Source: CALFXN01 sp937957815
GTDB taxonomy: Bacteria > Synergistota > Synergistia > Synergistales > Aminobacteriaceae
Length of the DNA stretch: 64,000 nt
Direction of reading: 5' to 3'
NCBI GenBank assembly: GCA_036788195.1
Contig: DAIQNX010000007.1
Span: 1-64,000 of the forward strand
This document shows, piece after piece, positions 1-8,035 of the stretch. A program made the translations under genes and the position numbers. The notes under the pieces are model-generated. The model was not told the DNA's origin, made no database searches, and saw only the letters and a list, made by a program, of their open reading frames with translations. Numbering within the stretch: position 1 is the stretch's first letter; each line of letters starts with the position of its first letter.

Positions 1-60
1 TTTCCGTCGGATTCCGAACCTTTCTTCCCGAAATGACAATATACCTAATTTTATTTTTCG

Positions 61-69
61 TGTTATAAT
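61..69 (+). promoter_or_regulatory. Extended -10 promoter of carAB
   Basis: The sequence reads TGTTATAAT: a perfect TATAAT at 64-69 preceded by the TGn extended -10 element. The upstream 30 bases are AT-rich, unlike the rest of the window. No good -35 sits at 16-18 bases, which is tolerable for extended -10 promoters. The start of transcription would be near base 76, giving a leader of about 48 bases before carA. Confidence 0.7.
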
Positions 70-75
70 GTCCTG

Positions 76-107
76 AAGTTTACCACCCCGAAGAGCGGGT
101 GAAACTT
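76..107 (+). promoter_or_regulatory. 5'-end stem-loop in the carAB leader
   Basis: AAGTTT (76-81) and CACCC (84-88) pair with GGGTG (97-101) and AAACTT (102-107). This gives an 11-bp stem with a two-base bulge (82-83) and an eight-base loop. It begins at about the predicted first transcribed base and ends directly at the GGGGAG ribosome-binding site (108-113). It could stabilise the mRNA or control access to the binding site. No PyrR-type consensus loop was recognised. Confidence 0.45.
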
Positions 108-123
108 GGGGAGCGATACGGAC

Positions 124-1212
124 ATGGACAAGGCGGTGCTTCTTCTCGAGGACGGGGCGTTTTTCACCGGAACGGCGTTCGGCCGGACCGGGACGAGCGC
201 GGGCGAGGTGGTCTTCAACACGGCGATGACGGGATATCAGGAGACGCTGACCGATCCTTCCTATAACGGACAGATCGTCGCGATGACCTATCCCCTGATC
301 GGGAACTACGGCTTCAACGACGACGACGTCGAGTCATCGCGGCCGCGCGTCGAGGGCTTCGTGGTCAAGGAGCTCTGCGACGGCCCGGGAAACTGGCGGA
401 GCACGATACGCCCCGCGGACTACTTCCGCGAACACGGCATCGTGGGCATCCGCGGGGTCGATACGCGCGCGCTGACGCGTCACCTTCGCGTTCGGGGAAG
501 CATGTTCGGCATCATATCGTCCGAACGCGGCGACGCGTCCGTTCTCATGGAACGACTCGCGACGGCGAAATCGGTCCGTCGGGATCTCGTGGCCGAAGTG
601 ACCGTGGCGAAACCTCGCTTCGTCCCCGGAGAAGGAAAGCGCCTCGCGGTCCTCGACTTCGGCGTCAAGGAATCGATCCTGCGATCGCTCGCGTCCCGCG
701 GTTGCGCGCTCTCGGTCTTCCCGGCGTTCTCGACGCCCGAAGAGATTCTCGCGTGCGCGCCCGACGGCGTCGTACTCTCGAACGGCCCCGGGGATCCGCG
801 CGATATCCCGACATGCCTCGACACGGTCCGCTCCCTGATCGGGACTCGTCCGATCCTCGGGATCTGTCTGGGACACCAGCTTCTCGGCCTCGCGCTCGGC
901 GGCGAGACCTACAAGCTTCCGTTCGGGCACCACGGCGGCAACCATCCCGTGAAAAACCTCGTCACGGGCCGGTGCGCGATCACGTCCCAGAACCACAATT
1001 ACGCGCTTGGGGCCGGCTTCGCCGACGACGTCGCCATCACGCACGTGAACGTCAACGACGGAACGGTCGAAGGATTCCGCCACGCGTCCCTGCCGATCCT
1101 GAGCGTTCAGTTCCATCCGGAGGCCGCTCCGGGACCGCGCGACAGCGCGTCGATTTTCGACGACTTTCTCTCTCTCGTGGAGGATTGCCATGCCTCGGCG
1201 AACGGATATTGA
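124..1212 (+). CDS. carA: Carbamoyl-phosphate synthase small (glutaminase) subunit
   Basis: The subunit hydrolyses glutamine and passes ammonia to CarB to make carbamoyl phosphate for pyrimidine and arginine synthesis in the cytoplasm. The 362-residue product has the usual CarA length. The N-terminal CPSase small domain opens MDKAVLLLEDGAFF. It is followed by a class I glutamine amidotransferase domain with nucleophile Cys248 in LGICLGHQ and the His331/Glu333 pair in QFHPE. The ATG at 124 is preferred because GGGGAG lies ten bases upstream and the residues match the usual CarA start. A TTG at 106 would add six unconserved residues. It overlaps carB by 23 bases, so the two are cotranscribed and probably translationally coupled. 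Confidence 0.96.
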   Translation: MDKAVLLLEDGAFFTGTAFGRTGTSAGEVVFNTAMTGYQETLTDPSYNGQIVAMTYPLIGNYGFNDDDVESSRPRVEGFVVKELCDGPGNWRSTIRPADYFREHGIVGIRGVDTRALTRHLRVRGSMFGIISSERGDASVLMERLATAKSVRRDLVAEVTVAKPRFVPGEGKRLAVLDFGVKESILRSLASRGCALSVFPAFSTPEEILACAPDGVVLSNGPGDPRDIPTCLDTVRSLIGTRPILGICLGHQLLGLALGGETYKLPFGHHGGNHPVKNLVTGRCAITSQNHNYALGAGFADDVAITHVNVNDGTVEGFRHASLPILSVQFHPEAAPGPRDSASIFDDFLSLVEDCHASANGY

Positions 1213-4200
1213 GAAGGTTCTCGTGATCGGTTCCGGACCGATCACGATCGGTCAGGCGGCCGAATTCGACTACTCCGGCACGCAGGCCTGCACGGCGCTC
1301 CGGGAAGAGGGCATATCGGTCGTTCTCGTCAACAGCAACCCGGCGACGATCATGACGGACGCCGATATCGCGGACCGGGTCTACATCGAGCCGATCACGC
1401 CCGAGTACGTGAAGGCGATCATCCGGCGGGAATGCCCCGACGGGATTCTCGCCTCCCTCGGTGGACAGACGGGGCTCAACATGGCCGTCCGGCTCGCGGA
1501 GGACGGAATTCTCGACGAATTCGGCGTCGAACTTCTCGGGACATCGCTCGACTCGATCCGAAAGGCGGAAGACCGCGAACTGTTCAAGAAGACGATGATC
1601 GGAATCGGCGAAAAGGTTCCTCACAGCACGATCGTCACGGACATGGACGCTGCCGTCGCTTTCGCGGCCGAAGCCGGATTCCCGATCATCGTGCGCCCGG
1701 CCTACACGCTCGGCGGAACGGGAGGGGGCATCGCCCGCGGTCTCGATGAATTCCGCTACATCTGCGGCAAGGGACTCAAGCTCAGCATGATCGGGCAGGT
1801 GCTTCTCGAACAGAGCGTCGCCGGGTGGAAGGAGATCGAGTACGAGGTCATGCGCGACGGCGCCGACAACTGCATCGTCATCTGCAACATGGAGAATTTC
1901 GACCCGGTCGGCGTCCATACCGGCGACAGCATCGTCGTCGCGCCGAGCCAGACGCTGTCGGACGTCGAATACCAGATGCTCCGGTCCGCTTCGATCCGGA
2001 TCATCAGGGCTCTCGGGATCTGCGGCGGATGCAACATCCAGTACGCGCTGAACCCGGAAAGCTTCGAATACGTCGTGATCGAGGTCAATCCCCGAGTCAG
2101 CCGGTCGAGCGCGCTCGCGTCGAAGGCGACCGGGTATCCGATCGCGCGCGTCACGGCGAAGATCGCACTGGGGCTCACCCTCGACGAGATCAGGAACCCC
2201 GTCACGGGGACGACGTCTGCGTGTTTCGAACCAGCGCTCGACTATGTCGTGACGAAGGTCCCGCGCTGGCCGTTCGACAAGTTCGCGGGCGCCGACAGGA
2301 CGCTCGGCACGCAGATGAAGGCGACCGGAGAGGTCATGGCGATCGGGCGGACGTTCGAGGAATCGTTGCTCAAAGCCATCGACTCGCTCGACGTCAAGTT
2401 CGACTACCAGCTCGGACTGAGCCTCTTCGAGCCGTTCTCCCGCGAACAGCTTCTCGATTTCATGAAGGGACACAACGACCAGATCGTCTTCGCGATCTGC
2501 AAGGCGCTCCAGAAGGGCGTCACCGTCAAAGAAATCGTTTCCGTCACCCGCATCGACGAGTTCTTCGTCCGAAAGCTCGAGAACGTCGTCCGGCTCGCGG
2601 AGGAGATCCGGGACTCGGGCTTTCTCCGGCTCGACTACGATCTGTACTCCAGGGCCAAGAAAATCGGCTTCGGCGACTCGTACATCGCGAACCTCGCCGG
2701 CGTCCCGCTCGATTCCGTCATGAGGTTCCGCCGGAAATTCCCGGTCAACCCGGTCTTCAAGATCGTCGACACGTGCGCCGGGGAGTTCGAGGCCGTCACT
2801 CCCTACTTCTACTCCACCTACGAGGAAACGGACGACGTCCGCGTGTCCGACCGCCGCAAGGCGCTCGTCATAGGGTCGGGACCGATCCGGATCGGACAGG
2901 GCATCGAGTTCGACTACTGCAGCGTCCATTCCGTCCGAGCCCTGCGGGAACTCGGGATCGAGTCCATCATCGTCAACAACAATCCGGAAACCGTCAGTAC
3001 GGACTTCGACACGTCCGACAGACTGTACTTCGAGCCTCTCACGAAGGAGTGCGTCATGGACGTCATCGCCAGAGAACGCCCCGAAGGCGTGATCGTCCAG
3101 TTCGGCGGCCAGACCGCGATCAACCTCGCCGCGCAGCTCCAGGCCGAGGGCATCCGGATTCTCGGGACATCCGTCGAGAGCATCGACATGGCCGAGGACC
3201 GCGAGCGATTCCTCGAACTCCTCACGAGCCTCGGGATCCCGTTTCCCGCTGGAGGCAGCGCGACATCGGTCGAAGAGGCTCTGGACATCGCCGGACGCAT
3301 CGGATACCCCGTTCTCGTGCGGCCGTCGTACGTCCTCGGAGGACGCGCGATGGAGATCGTCTACGGAGATTCGGAACTCGCGGAATATATGGGACGCGCC
3401 GTGGATCTCTCGACGGGACACCCTGTCCTGATCGACAGGTACATCCCCGGCAGAGAGGTCGAGGTGGACGGAATCTGCGACGGCTCCGAGATCCTGATCC
3501 CTGGGATCATGGAACACTTCGAGCGCGCGGGCGTCCACTCCGGCGACAGCATCGCCGTCTACCCGCCCCGAACGCTCGACGCCGAGACGATCGACACGAT
3601 CGTCTCGTACGCCGGACGTCTCGCCGCGGCGCTCCGGATCGTGGGGCTCTTCAACATCCAGTTCGTTCTCGACGCGCACGGACGCGTTCACGTGATCGAG
3701 GTCAATCCGCGCGCGAGCCGGACGGTTCCCGTCATGAGCAAGATCACGGGAATCCCGATGGTGGACGTGGCGACGAAGCTGATGTTCGGCGCGACGATCC
3801 GGAGCCTCGGGTACGCGCCCGGGCTCGCGGCGGAGACAGGATTCGTCGCCGTCAAGGCACCCGTCTTCTCGTTTTCGAAAATGACGAACGTGGACACCTT
3901 CCTCGGCCCCGAAATGAAATCGACGGGAGAAGTCATGGGCGTGGACGCCGATTACGGGACGGCGCTCTACAAGGCGCTCCTCGCTTCGGGGCTCTCGATC
4001 CCTCCGTCAGGCCGGGTGCTTCTCTCGGTCGCCGACCGCGACAAACCCGAGTGCGTCCGGATCGCGCGCGCATTCGCGGAACGAGGGTACGACCTCTGCG
4101 CGACGGAGGACACGCACGCGGCGCTCGCGGGCGGGGGCGTTCCGGTCCGACTCGTCCCGCGCGGCGATGCCATCGGAGAGATCGTCGGCAACCGGATCTC

Positions 4201-4420
4201 GTTCGTCATCAACACGCCGACCCGCGGCAGAATCCCGGACCGATTCGGCTTCCTGCTCCGGCGCACCGCGATCGAGTACGGCGTCCCCTGCATCACGTCG
4301 CTCGATACGGTCGAGGCCATGCTCCAGGTGATCGACCGTTTCGTCGACCCGGGGCGGATCTCGGTGAACGCGCTCGACGAATACTCGGGAAAGCTCCGGG
4401 ACGAACCGGCGTCTGCCTGA
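1190..4420 (+). CDS. carB: Carbamoyl-phosphate synthase large subunit
   Basis: This is the synthetase that makes carbamoyl phosphate from bicarbonate, ammonia and two ATP, using ammonia tunnelled from CarA. The 1076-residue protein has the expected internal duplication. Each half begins with a glycine-rich VIGSGPI(T/R)IGQ motif (near residues 12 and 565) and carries an ATP-grasp domain with EVNPR(V/A)SR. The C-terminal 140 residues form the methylglyoxal-synthase-like allosteric domain. The start overlaps the end of carA. A perfect hairpin follows 20 bases after the stop. No truncation or frameshift was seen. Confidence 0.97.
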   Translation: MPRRTDIEKVLVIGSGPITIGQAAEFDYSGTQACTALREEGISVVLVNSNPATIMTDADIADRVYIEPITPEYVKAIIRRECPDGILASLGGQTGLNMAVRLAEDGILDEFGVELLGTSLDSIRKAEDRELFKKTMIGIGEKVPHSTIVTDMDAAVAFAAEAGFPIIVRPAYTLGGTGGGIARGLDEFRYICGKGLKLSMIGQVLLEQSVAGWKEIEYEVMRDGADNCIVICNMENFDPVGVHTGDSIVVAPSQTLSDVEYQMLRSASIRIIRALGICGGCNIQYALNPESFEYVVIEVNPRVSRSSALASKATGYPIARVTAKIALGLTLDEIRNPVTGTTSACFEPALDYVVTKVPRWPFDKFAGADRTLGTQMKATGEVMAIGRTFEESLLKAIDSLDVKFDYQLGLSLFEPFSREQLLDFMKGHNDQIVFAICKALQKGVTVKEIVSVTRIDEFFVRKLENVVRLAEEIRDSGFLRLDYDLYSRAKKIGFGDSYIANLAGVPLDSVMRFRRKFPVNPVFKIVDTCAGEFEAVTPYFYSTYEETDDVRVSDRRKALVIGSGPIRIGQGIEFDYCSVHSVRALRELGIESIIVNNNPETVSTDFDTSDRLYFEPLTKECVMDVIARERPEGVIVQFGGQTAINLAAQLQAEGIRILGTSVESIDMAEDRERFLELLTSLGIPFPAGGSATSVEEALDIAGRIGYPVLVRPSYVLGGRAMEIVYGDSELAEYMGRAVDLSTGHPVLIDRYIPGREVEVDGICDGSEILIPGIMEHFERAGVHSGDSIAVYPPRTLDAETIDTIVSYAGRLAAALRIVGLFNIQFVLDAHGRVHVIEVNPRASRTVPVMSKITGIPMVDVATKLMFGATIRSLGYAPGLAAETGFVAVKAPVFSFSKMTNVDTFLGPEMKSTGEVMGVDADYGTALYKALLASGLSIPPSGRVLLSVADRDKPECVRIARAFAERGYDLCATEDTHAALAGGGVPVRLVPRGDAIGEIVGNRISFVINTPTRGRIPDRFGFLLRRTAIEYGVPCITSLDTVEAMLQVIDRFVDPGRISVNALDEYSGKLRDEPASA

Positions 4421-4440
4421 CAACGCCCCCGGTCGCGCAC

Positions 4441-4483
4441 GGAACGGAGCCGGACCGGTATGACCCCGGCCCGGCTCCGTTCC
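4441..4483 (+). terminator. Hairpin terminator after carAB
   Basis: GGAACGGAGCCGG (4441-4453) and CCGGCTCCGTTCC (4471-4483) form a perfect 13-bp stem around a 17-base loop. Only a short GTTTCCC follows, so termination may be partial. A TATAAT at 4497-4502 just beyond it can act as the -10 box for the acetyltransferase gene. Confidence 0.6.
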
Positions 4484-4545
4484 GTTTCCCGCATCGTATA
4501 ATGGGTCTTCGAAGAGTGTCATCATCCCGATCCGAGGTGAATCGC

Positions 4546-5088
4546 GTGCGCTACGAAACCGATCGGCTCGTCCTGCGTTCCATTTCCAGGAGGGATGCCC
4601 CCCTTCTGCTCGACTACCTTTCGCGGAACCGCGACTTTCTCGCCGGGTGGGAACCGATCCGCGAGGAGTCATACTACACACCGGAGTCGGTCGCCGAAAT
4701 CATCCGGTCGGAACACGCCGACCACAGGCGCAAGAGCGCGCTCAAGCTCCACATCTCGAAGAAGGGCGAACGCAGGATTATCGGGTATATCGGACTCTCG
4801 AACATCGTCCGGGGGGCGTTCCTTTCGTGCTTCGTCGGCTGCCGTCTCGATTCCGCGGAGATCAACAGAGGGTACACGACCGAGGCACTCGGCGAGGTTA
4901 TCCGGATCGCGTTCGGATCGATGGGACTCCACAGGATCGAGGCGAATATCATTCCGAGGAACGTCCGCTCACGCAGGGTCGTCGAGAAACTCGGCTTCAC
5001 GCTCGAAGGCCTGAGCCGGAAGTACCTCCGCATCAACGGGGTCTGGGAGGACCACCTCCACTACGTCCTTCTCAACGACGGGATCTAG
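4546..5088 (+). CDS. GNAT-family N-acetyltransferase (RimJ/RimL-like)
   Basis: It probably transfers an acetyl group from acetyl-CoA to an amino group, for example a protein N-terminus or an amine; the substrate is unknown. The 180-residue product opens with RYETDRLVLRSI, typical of RimJ/RimL relatives. It contains INRGYTTEALGEVI and IEANIIPRNVRSRRVVEKLGF, the acetyl-CoA-binding region and C-terminal helix of Acetyltransf_3 proteins. The GTG at 4546 is chosen because GAGGTG lies six bases upstream and the -10 box TATAAT (4497-4502) would overlap an upstream ATG at 4501. Its stop overlaps that of the convergent diguanylate cyclase gene. Confidence 0.88.
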   Translation: MRYETDRLVLRSISRRDAPLLLDYLSRNRDFLAGWEPIREESYYTPESVAEIIRSEHADHRRKSALKLHISKKGERRIIGYIGLSNIVRGAFLSCFVGCRLDSAEINRGYTTEALGEVIRIAFGSMGLHRIEANIIPRNVRSRRVVEKLGFTLEGLSRKYLRINGVWEDHLHYVLLNDGI

Positions 5089-6911
5089 CCCTGAAGATCC
5101 GCGATCGCGGACAGAAACGCGCCGCACCCCGTCTTCCTGCGGTGGAGCTTGTCGCGGTACATCCTGTCGTCGGCGACCCGGAAGGCCGTGCGCATCGGCG
5201 TCGCCGGGTCGGCCGACATGGCCCATCCGAGCGAGAGACGCGGAACGGCGAGGGAATTCGTGCCGGCGCGCGCGCCGCGATCGCGGAGCGCCTCCCCGAT
5301 CCGGCCGACGATATGCTCCATCAGGCTCTCGTCGGCTCCCGGAAGCAGGATCGTGAATTCGTCCCCGCCGATCCGTGCGACGATATCCGTCTTCCGGACG
5401 ACGTTCTCGAGCACGCGGGCCGTGTCGACGAGAAGCGCGTCCCCCTGGCCGTGCCCGAGCGTGTCGTTCACGAGCTTGAGGCCGTCGACGTCCGCCACGA
5501 GAAGTCCGACGGCTCCGGTCCGCCGGTGGTCGAGCCGGTCGAGTTCCTCCTCGAAGTAGGTCCTGTTGTACAGCCCCGTCAGGGCGTCGTGGAAGCTCAG
5601 GAAACGGAGCTGTTCCTCGGTCGCCTCCCGTTCCGTGATGTCGCGGATCGCGGCGATGTGGACCCGCCGCCCCCTCCAGTCGAAGTGCGTCGCGCGGATT
5701 TCGACCGGGAAGACCGTTCCGTCCTTCTTCCGGTGCCACCTCGTGGGAATCGATGTCATGCCCTCGAGCGTCGCACGCGTCGTCTCGTCGGGTTCCGCGG
5801 AGACGTCCGTATTCCTGAACGCGAGGAGTTCCTCGCGCGAATAGCCGTAGAGGAGTTCCGCCGCGCGGTTCACCTCGAGGATCCGTCCGCCGTCGTCCTC
5901 GATCAGGAAGATGGCGTCCGACTCCATCTCGAAGAGCTGGCGGTAGCGGTCCTCGCTCTCCTTCAGTTCCTCGGCCCGCGCCTGCGCGAGCTCCATCTGC
6001 TCCTGAAGCGCTTCCGTCCTGATCCTGACCATCTTTCGAAGCGTTCCGACGATGACGAGCAGGATGACGGCCACGATTCCCGCGACGACGAAGGCGATCT
6101 GAAATGCCCTGATCGTTCCTCCGTTCCCGAGGGGATCCCCCATCCACCGCCGGTCGATCTCGCGATATTCCGCGTCCGTGATGGCCGAGAACCCCGTCTC
6201 GAGAAGTCGCATCGTCGCGACGTCTCCCTTGCGGACGGCCCTGTGGAAGAATCCTCCGTAAAGAGGTTCCGACTGCCGGAAATCCTCGCGCAGCCCGAAC
6301 CGGTAGAGGAAATAGTGGGCGGGCGGTTCGTCGACGACGAAGACCGCAACGTCGCGGGAACGCGCGGCCGTGACGATCTTCTCGTAACTATCATACTCGA
6401 CGAGATCCCTGACGCCGTGACTTTCAAGAAACCGGATGGCGGCATCCCCCTTCTTCACGGCGACCCGGAACCCCTGAAGCGAAGATGCGTCGGCAATTCC
6501 GGAAAGCTCCGACCTGAAAAAGATCGGGACGTCGATCGGAGCGTAGGGCTCCGAGAAGTCGAAGACGCGCTCGCGGTCCTCGCTCCGGAAGACGGTATCG
6601 ATAACGTCGAAATCTCCGGAAGCCATCCGGGACAGGGCTTCGCTCCAGTCCATGCCGAACAGCTCGACTCGGATTCCGGCACGCTCCCCGAAGAGACGCC
6701 ACTGATCGACGAGGATCCCCCGCAATATTCCGCTCCCGTCCCGGAAGATGAACGGCGGGTAGTTGTCGTCGAGGACGACGCGAAGCGGTCCCGGACGCGT
6801 CGACGTGACCGTCGCCTCCGCATCGGCCCGAACCGCGGCGAAAGGGAACAATGCGACGACGAGAAAAAGGCCTGCGATCACCCGGAACAGGAAACGGAAC
6901 CGACCCGACAC
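5085..6911 (-). CDS. Diguanylate cyclase with periplasmic solute-binding sensor, PAS and GGDEF domains
   Basis: It makes cyclic di-GMP in response to a periplasmic ligand. The 608-residue protein starts with a signal peptide. A family 3 solute-binding domain follows (about 35-260, with DDNYPPFIFRDGSG), then one membrane segment near 285-305, a PAS domain (about 330-445) and a GGDEF domain. The active site GGDEF begins at residue 515. The product-inhibition I-site RKTD sits five residues before it, so the enzyme looks active and feedback-controlled. GTG at 6911 is preferred because GGAGG lies seven bases upstream; longer in-frame starts lack this and add no signal sequence. It is monocistronic and convergent with the GNAT gene. 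Confidence 0.93.
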   Translation of the reverse strand: MSGRFRFLFRVIAGLFLVVALFPFAAVRADAEATVTSTRPGPLRVVLDDNYPPFIFRDGSGILRGILVDQWRLFGERAGIRVELFGMDWSEALSRMASGDFDVIDTVFRSEDRERVFDFSEPYAPIDVPIFFRSELSGIADASSLQGFRVAVKKGDAAIRFLESHGVRDLVEYDSYEKIVTAARSRDVAVFVVDEPPAHYFLYRFGLREDFRQSEPLYGGFFHRAVRKGDVATMRLLETGFSAITDAEYREIDRRWMGDPLGNGGTIRAFQIAFVVAGIVAVILLVIVGTLRKMVRIRTEALQEQMELAQARAEELKESEDRYRQLFEMESDAIFLIEDDGGRILEVNRAAELLYGYSREELLAFRNTDVSAEPDETTRATLEGMTSIPTRWHRKKDGTVFPVEIRATHFDWRGRRVHIAAIRDITEREATEEQLRFLSFHDALTGLYNRTYFEEELDRLDHRRTGAVGLLVADVDGLKLVNDTLGHGQGDALLVDTARVLENVVRKTDIVARIGGDEFTILLPGADESLMEHIVGRIGEALRDRGARAGTNSLAVPRLSLGWAMSADPATPMRTAFRVADDRMYRDKLHRRKTGCGAFLSAIADLQG

Positions 6912-7120
6912 GAACACCCCTCCCGCAGCCTCGACGGAAACCGGAAACGCTTCGGAACACCCGAGGCACGTTTCGGCCTTTTCGATAGTGTAATACGAAA
7001 CGGAGTGCAGGAACAGCCCGCATCTTTCGCGAGCGATAAGCGAGCGGCAAGCGACCGCAACGCTCAGTCGCATATTCAGCAATGTTCCGTATTTACTGTA
7101 TTATACAACAAAACAGGACA
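6912..7120 (-). other. Leader of the diguanylate cyclase gene with a -10 box
   Basis: A minus-strand TATAAT (complement of 7100-7105) lies about 190 bases upstream of the start codon, giving a leader of roughly 180 bases. No clear -35 was found. The leader was compared by eye with the cyclic-di-GMP-I riboswitch motifs and no match was seen. It contains no convincing reading frame, and the long in-frame extension through it is not typical coding sequence. Confidence 0.35.
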
Positions 7121-7149
7121 TTGACATTTTTATAGTGCTATTTAATAAT
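7121..7149 (+). promoter_or_regulatory. Strong sigma-70 type promoter
   Basis: A perfect TTGACA (7121-7126), a 17-base spacer and AATAAT (7144-7149) make this one of the best promoters in the window. It fires rightward, away from the cyclase gene, into a leader with no long gene. Transcription would begin near 7157. Confidence 0.7.
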
Positions 7150-7156
7150 GCAATAC

Positions 7157-7240
7157 TTCGGAAGACGGGATGAAGCCATTTCCCGGAATCTGCTTTGCAC
7201 CTTGAGGCTTCATGAGGTGTGTGGTGCGTGGTTTTTTGTT
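7157..7240 (+). ncRNA. Candidate short transcript or attenuator leader
   Basis: Two mutually exclusive pairings are visible. ATGAAGCC (7170-7177) can pair with GGCTTCAT (7206-7213). Alternatively GCACC (7197-7201) can pair with GGTGC (7223-7227), or CACCT (7198-7202) with AGGTG (7215-7219), ahead of a run of six T (7232-7237). This is the layout of an antiterminator/terminator pair, or of an RNA of about 80 bases ending at the T run. No known riboswitch class was recognised. The assignment rests only on the promoter and these pairings. Confidence 0.35.
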
Positions 7241-7331
7241 CTTAATCGCCATGTTCGCACACTCTTCGGGTTCCCGATGCGAGCGTCCTCGAGAGCGGTT
7301 CACAACCAGTTCCCCTCAGGAGAGAAGAGCC

Positions 7332-7469
7332 ATGCGTCGCAGGCGAACGGCCGGACTGAACGTGTGCGGCGCCGCGATCGCGAACATGATCTGCGTCAAC
7401 AACGTCATCGCGGCGGTCATGGCGTACCTCATCTCGAAAGGCTTCAACCCGCTCCCACTGAAGGCGTAA
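7332..7469 (+). pseudogene. 45-codon ORF resembling the C-terminal part of a lactate permease
   Basis: An ATG seven bases after CAGGAGAG opens a 45-residue frame with four arginines, then a hydrophobic segment (residues 10-34). The stretch GAAIANMICVNNVIAA resembles a motif remembered from the C-terminal region of LctP/LldP lactate permeases, which normally exceed 500 residues. The simplest reading is a remnant left by an internal deletion, with promoter and start signals retained. The alternative is a genuine small membrane protein, since the binding site, start and stop are all intact. It lies between the promoter at 7121 and the terminator at 7509. Confidence 0.45.
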
Positions 7470-7508
7470 CCCGACGGAATCGGGAGAGTTCAATCAGGTC
7501 GGATACAT

Positions 7509-7544
7509 GAGGAGGGCTCCCCGCGAACGCGGGAAGCCCTCCTC
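7509..7544. terminator. Bidirectional hairpin terminator
   Basis: GAGGAGGGCTCCCCGCG (7509-7525) pairs with CGCGGGAAGCCCTCCTC (7528-7544), with one mismatch and a two-base loop. It lies between the rightward transcript from 7121 and the end of the leftward DUF3100 operon, so it can serve both. T runs are lacking on either side. Confidence 0.6.
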
Positions 7545-7588
7545 GTTCCAAGCGGAAACGCTCGCCGCATATCGCGCCGATTTCGTCC

Positions 7589-8035
7589 TCAGATCTCCCC
7601 GATCATTTTGAGGACGACCTGCGCGATGACGGCCGAACCGACGTACGTCCCGATGAAAACGACGAAGGAGACGACGACGATCCGCCAGCCCGTCTTCTTG
7701 AGCATGTCGAGATCCTTGCCGAGCGCGATTCCGGCGTAGGCGAGGATCGGCGTCGTCAGCGCGAGGAAGTTCACCTTCTTGACCCACGCAGAGATCGTCG
7801 CCGCTCCGGGGAAGCCCGGATAGGTCAGGATGCAGGCGAGCGTCACGATATAGGCCACCGACGGAATGCGGACCGGAATATGCTTCGCGCAGAGAACGCC
7901 CGCGATGCAGATCGCTATCAGGACCGCCATTCCGGGGAGCGCGTCCTGAACGGGAATCTTCGCCCCAACGAGATTCGCGGCGAGCGACATGATCGCGACG
8001 ATGACGAGGACCGCGAGAACCTCGAGAGTCTTCAT
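7589..8035 (-). CDS. Small integral membrane protein, partner of the DUF3100 protein
   Basis: The 148-residue protein is hydrophobic throughout, with about four or five membrane segments. It opens MKTLEVLAVLVIVAIMSLAANLVGA and contains FLALTTPILAYAGIALGKDL. It probably forms a transporter with the upstream DUF3100 protein, with which it shares a 4-base ATGA overlap. The linked M20 amidohydrolase suggests the pair imports the substrate of that enzyme or moves its products. The transported compound is unknown. It is the last gene of the operon and is followed by the hairpin at 7509-7544. Confidence 0.75.
   Translation of the reverse strand: MKTLEVLAVLVIVAIMSLAANLVGAKIPVQDALPGMAVLIAICIAGVLCAKHIPVRIPSVAYIVTLACILTYPGFPGAATISAWVKKVNFLALTTPILAYAGIALGKDLDMLKKTGWRIVVVSFVVFIGTYVGSAVIAQVVLKMIGEI

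Noticed and set aside
1052..3691. Long minus-strand open frame of about 880 codons opposite carB
   Set aside because: It is the antisense shadow of a highly conserved gene. Its composition is dominated by Asp, Arg and Glu, as expected from GC-rich codons read backwards, and no domain is visible.
1825..4545. Long plus-strand frame running through carB into the acetyltransferase
   Set aside because: Only the part from 4546 is a gene; the rest is an out-of-frame reading of carB that stays open because of high GC.
6912..7100. Possible cyclic-di-GMP riboswitch in the diguanylate cyclase leader
   Set aside because: The leader is long enough, but the conserved GEMM core elements were not found by eye.
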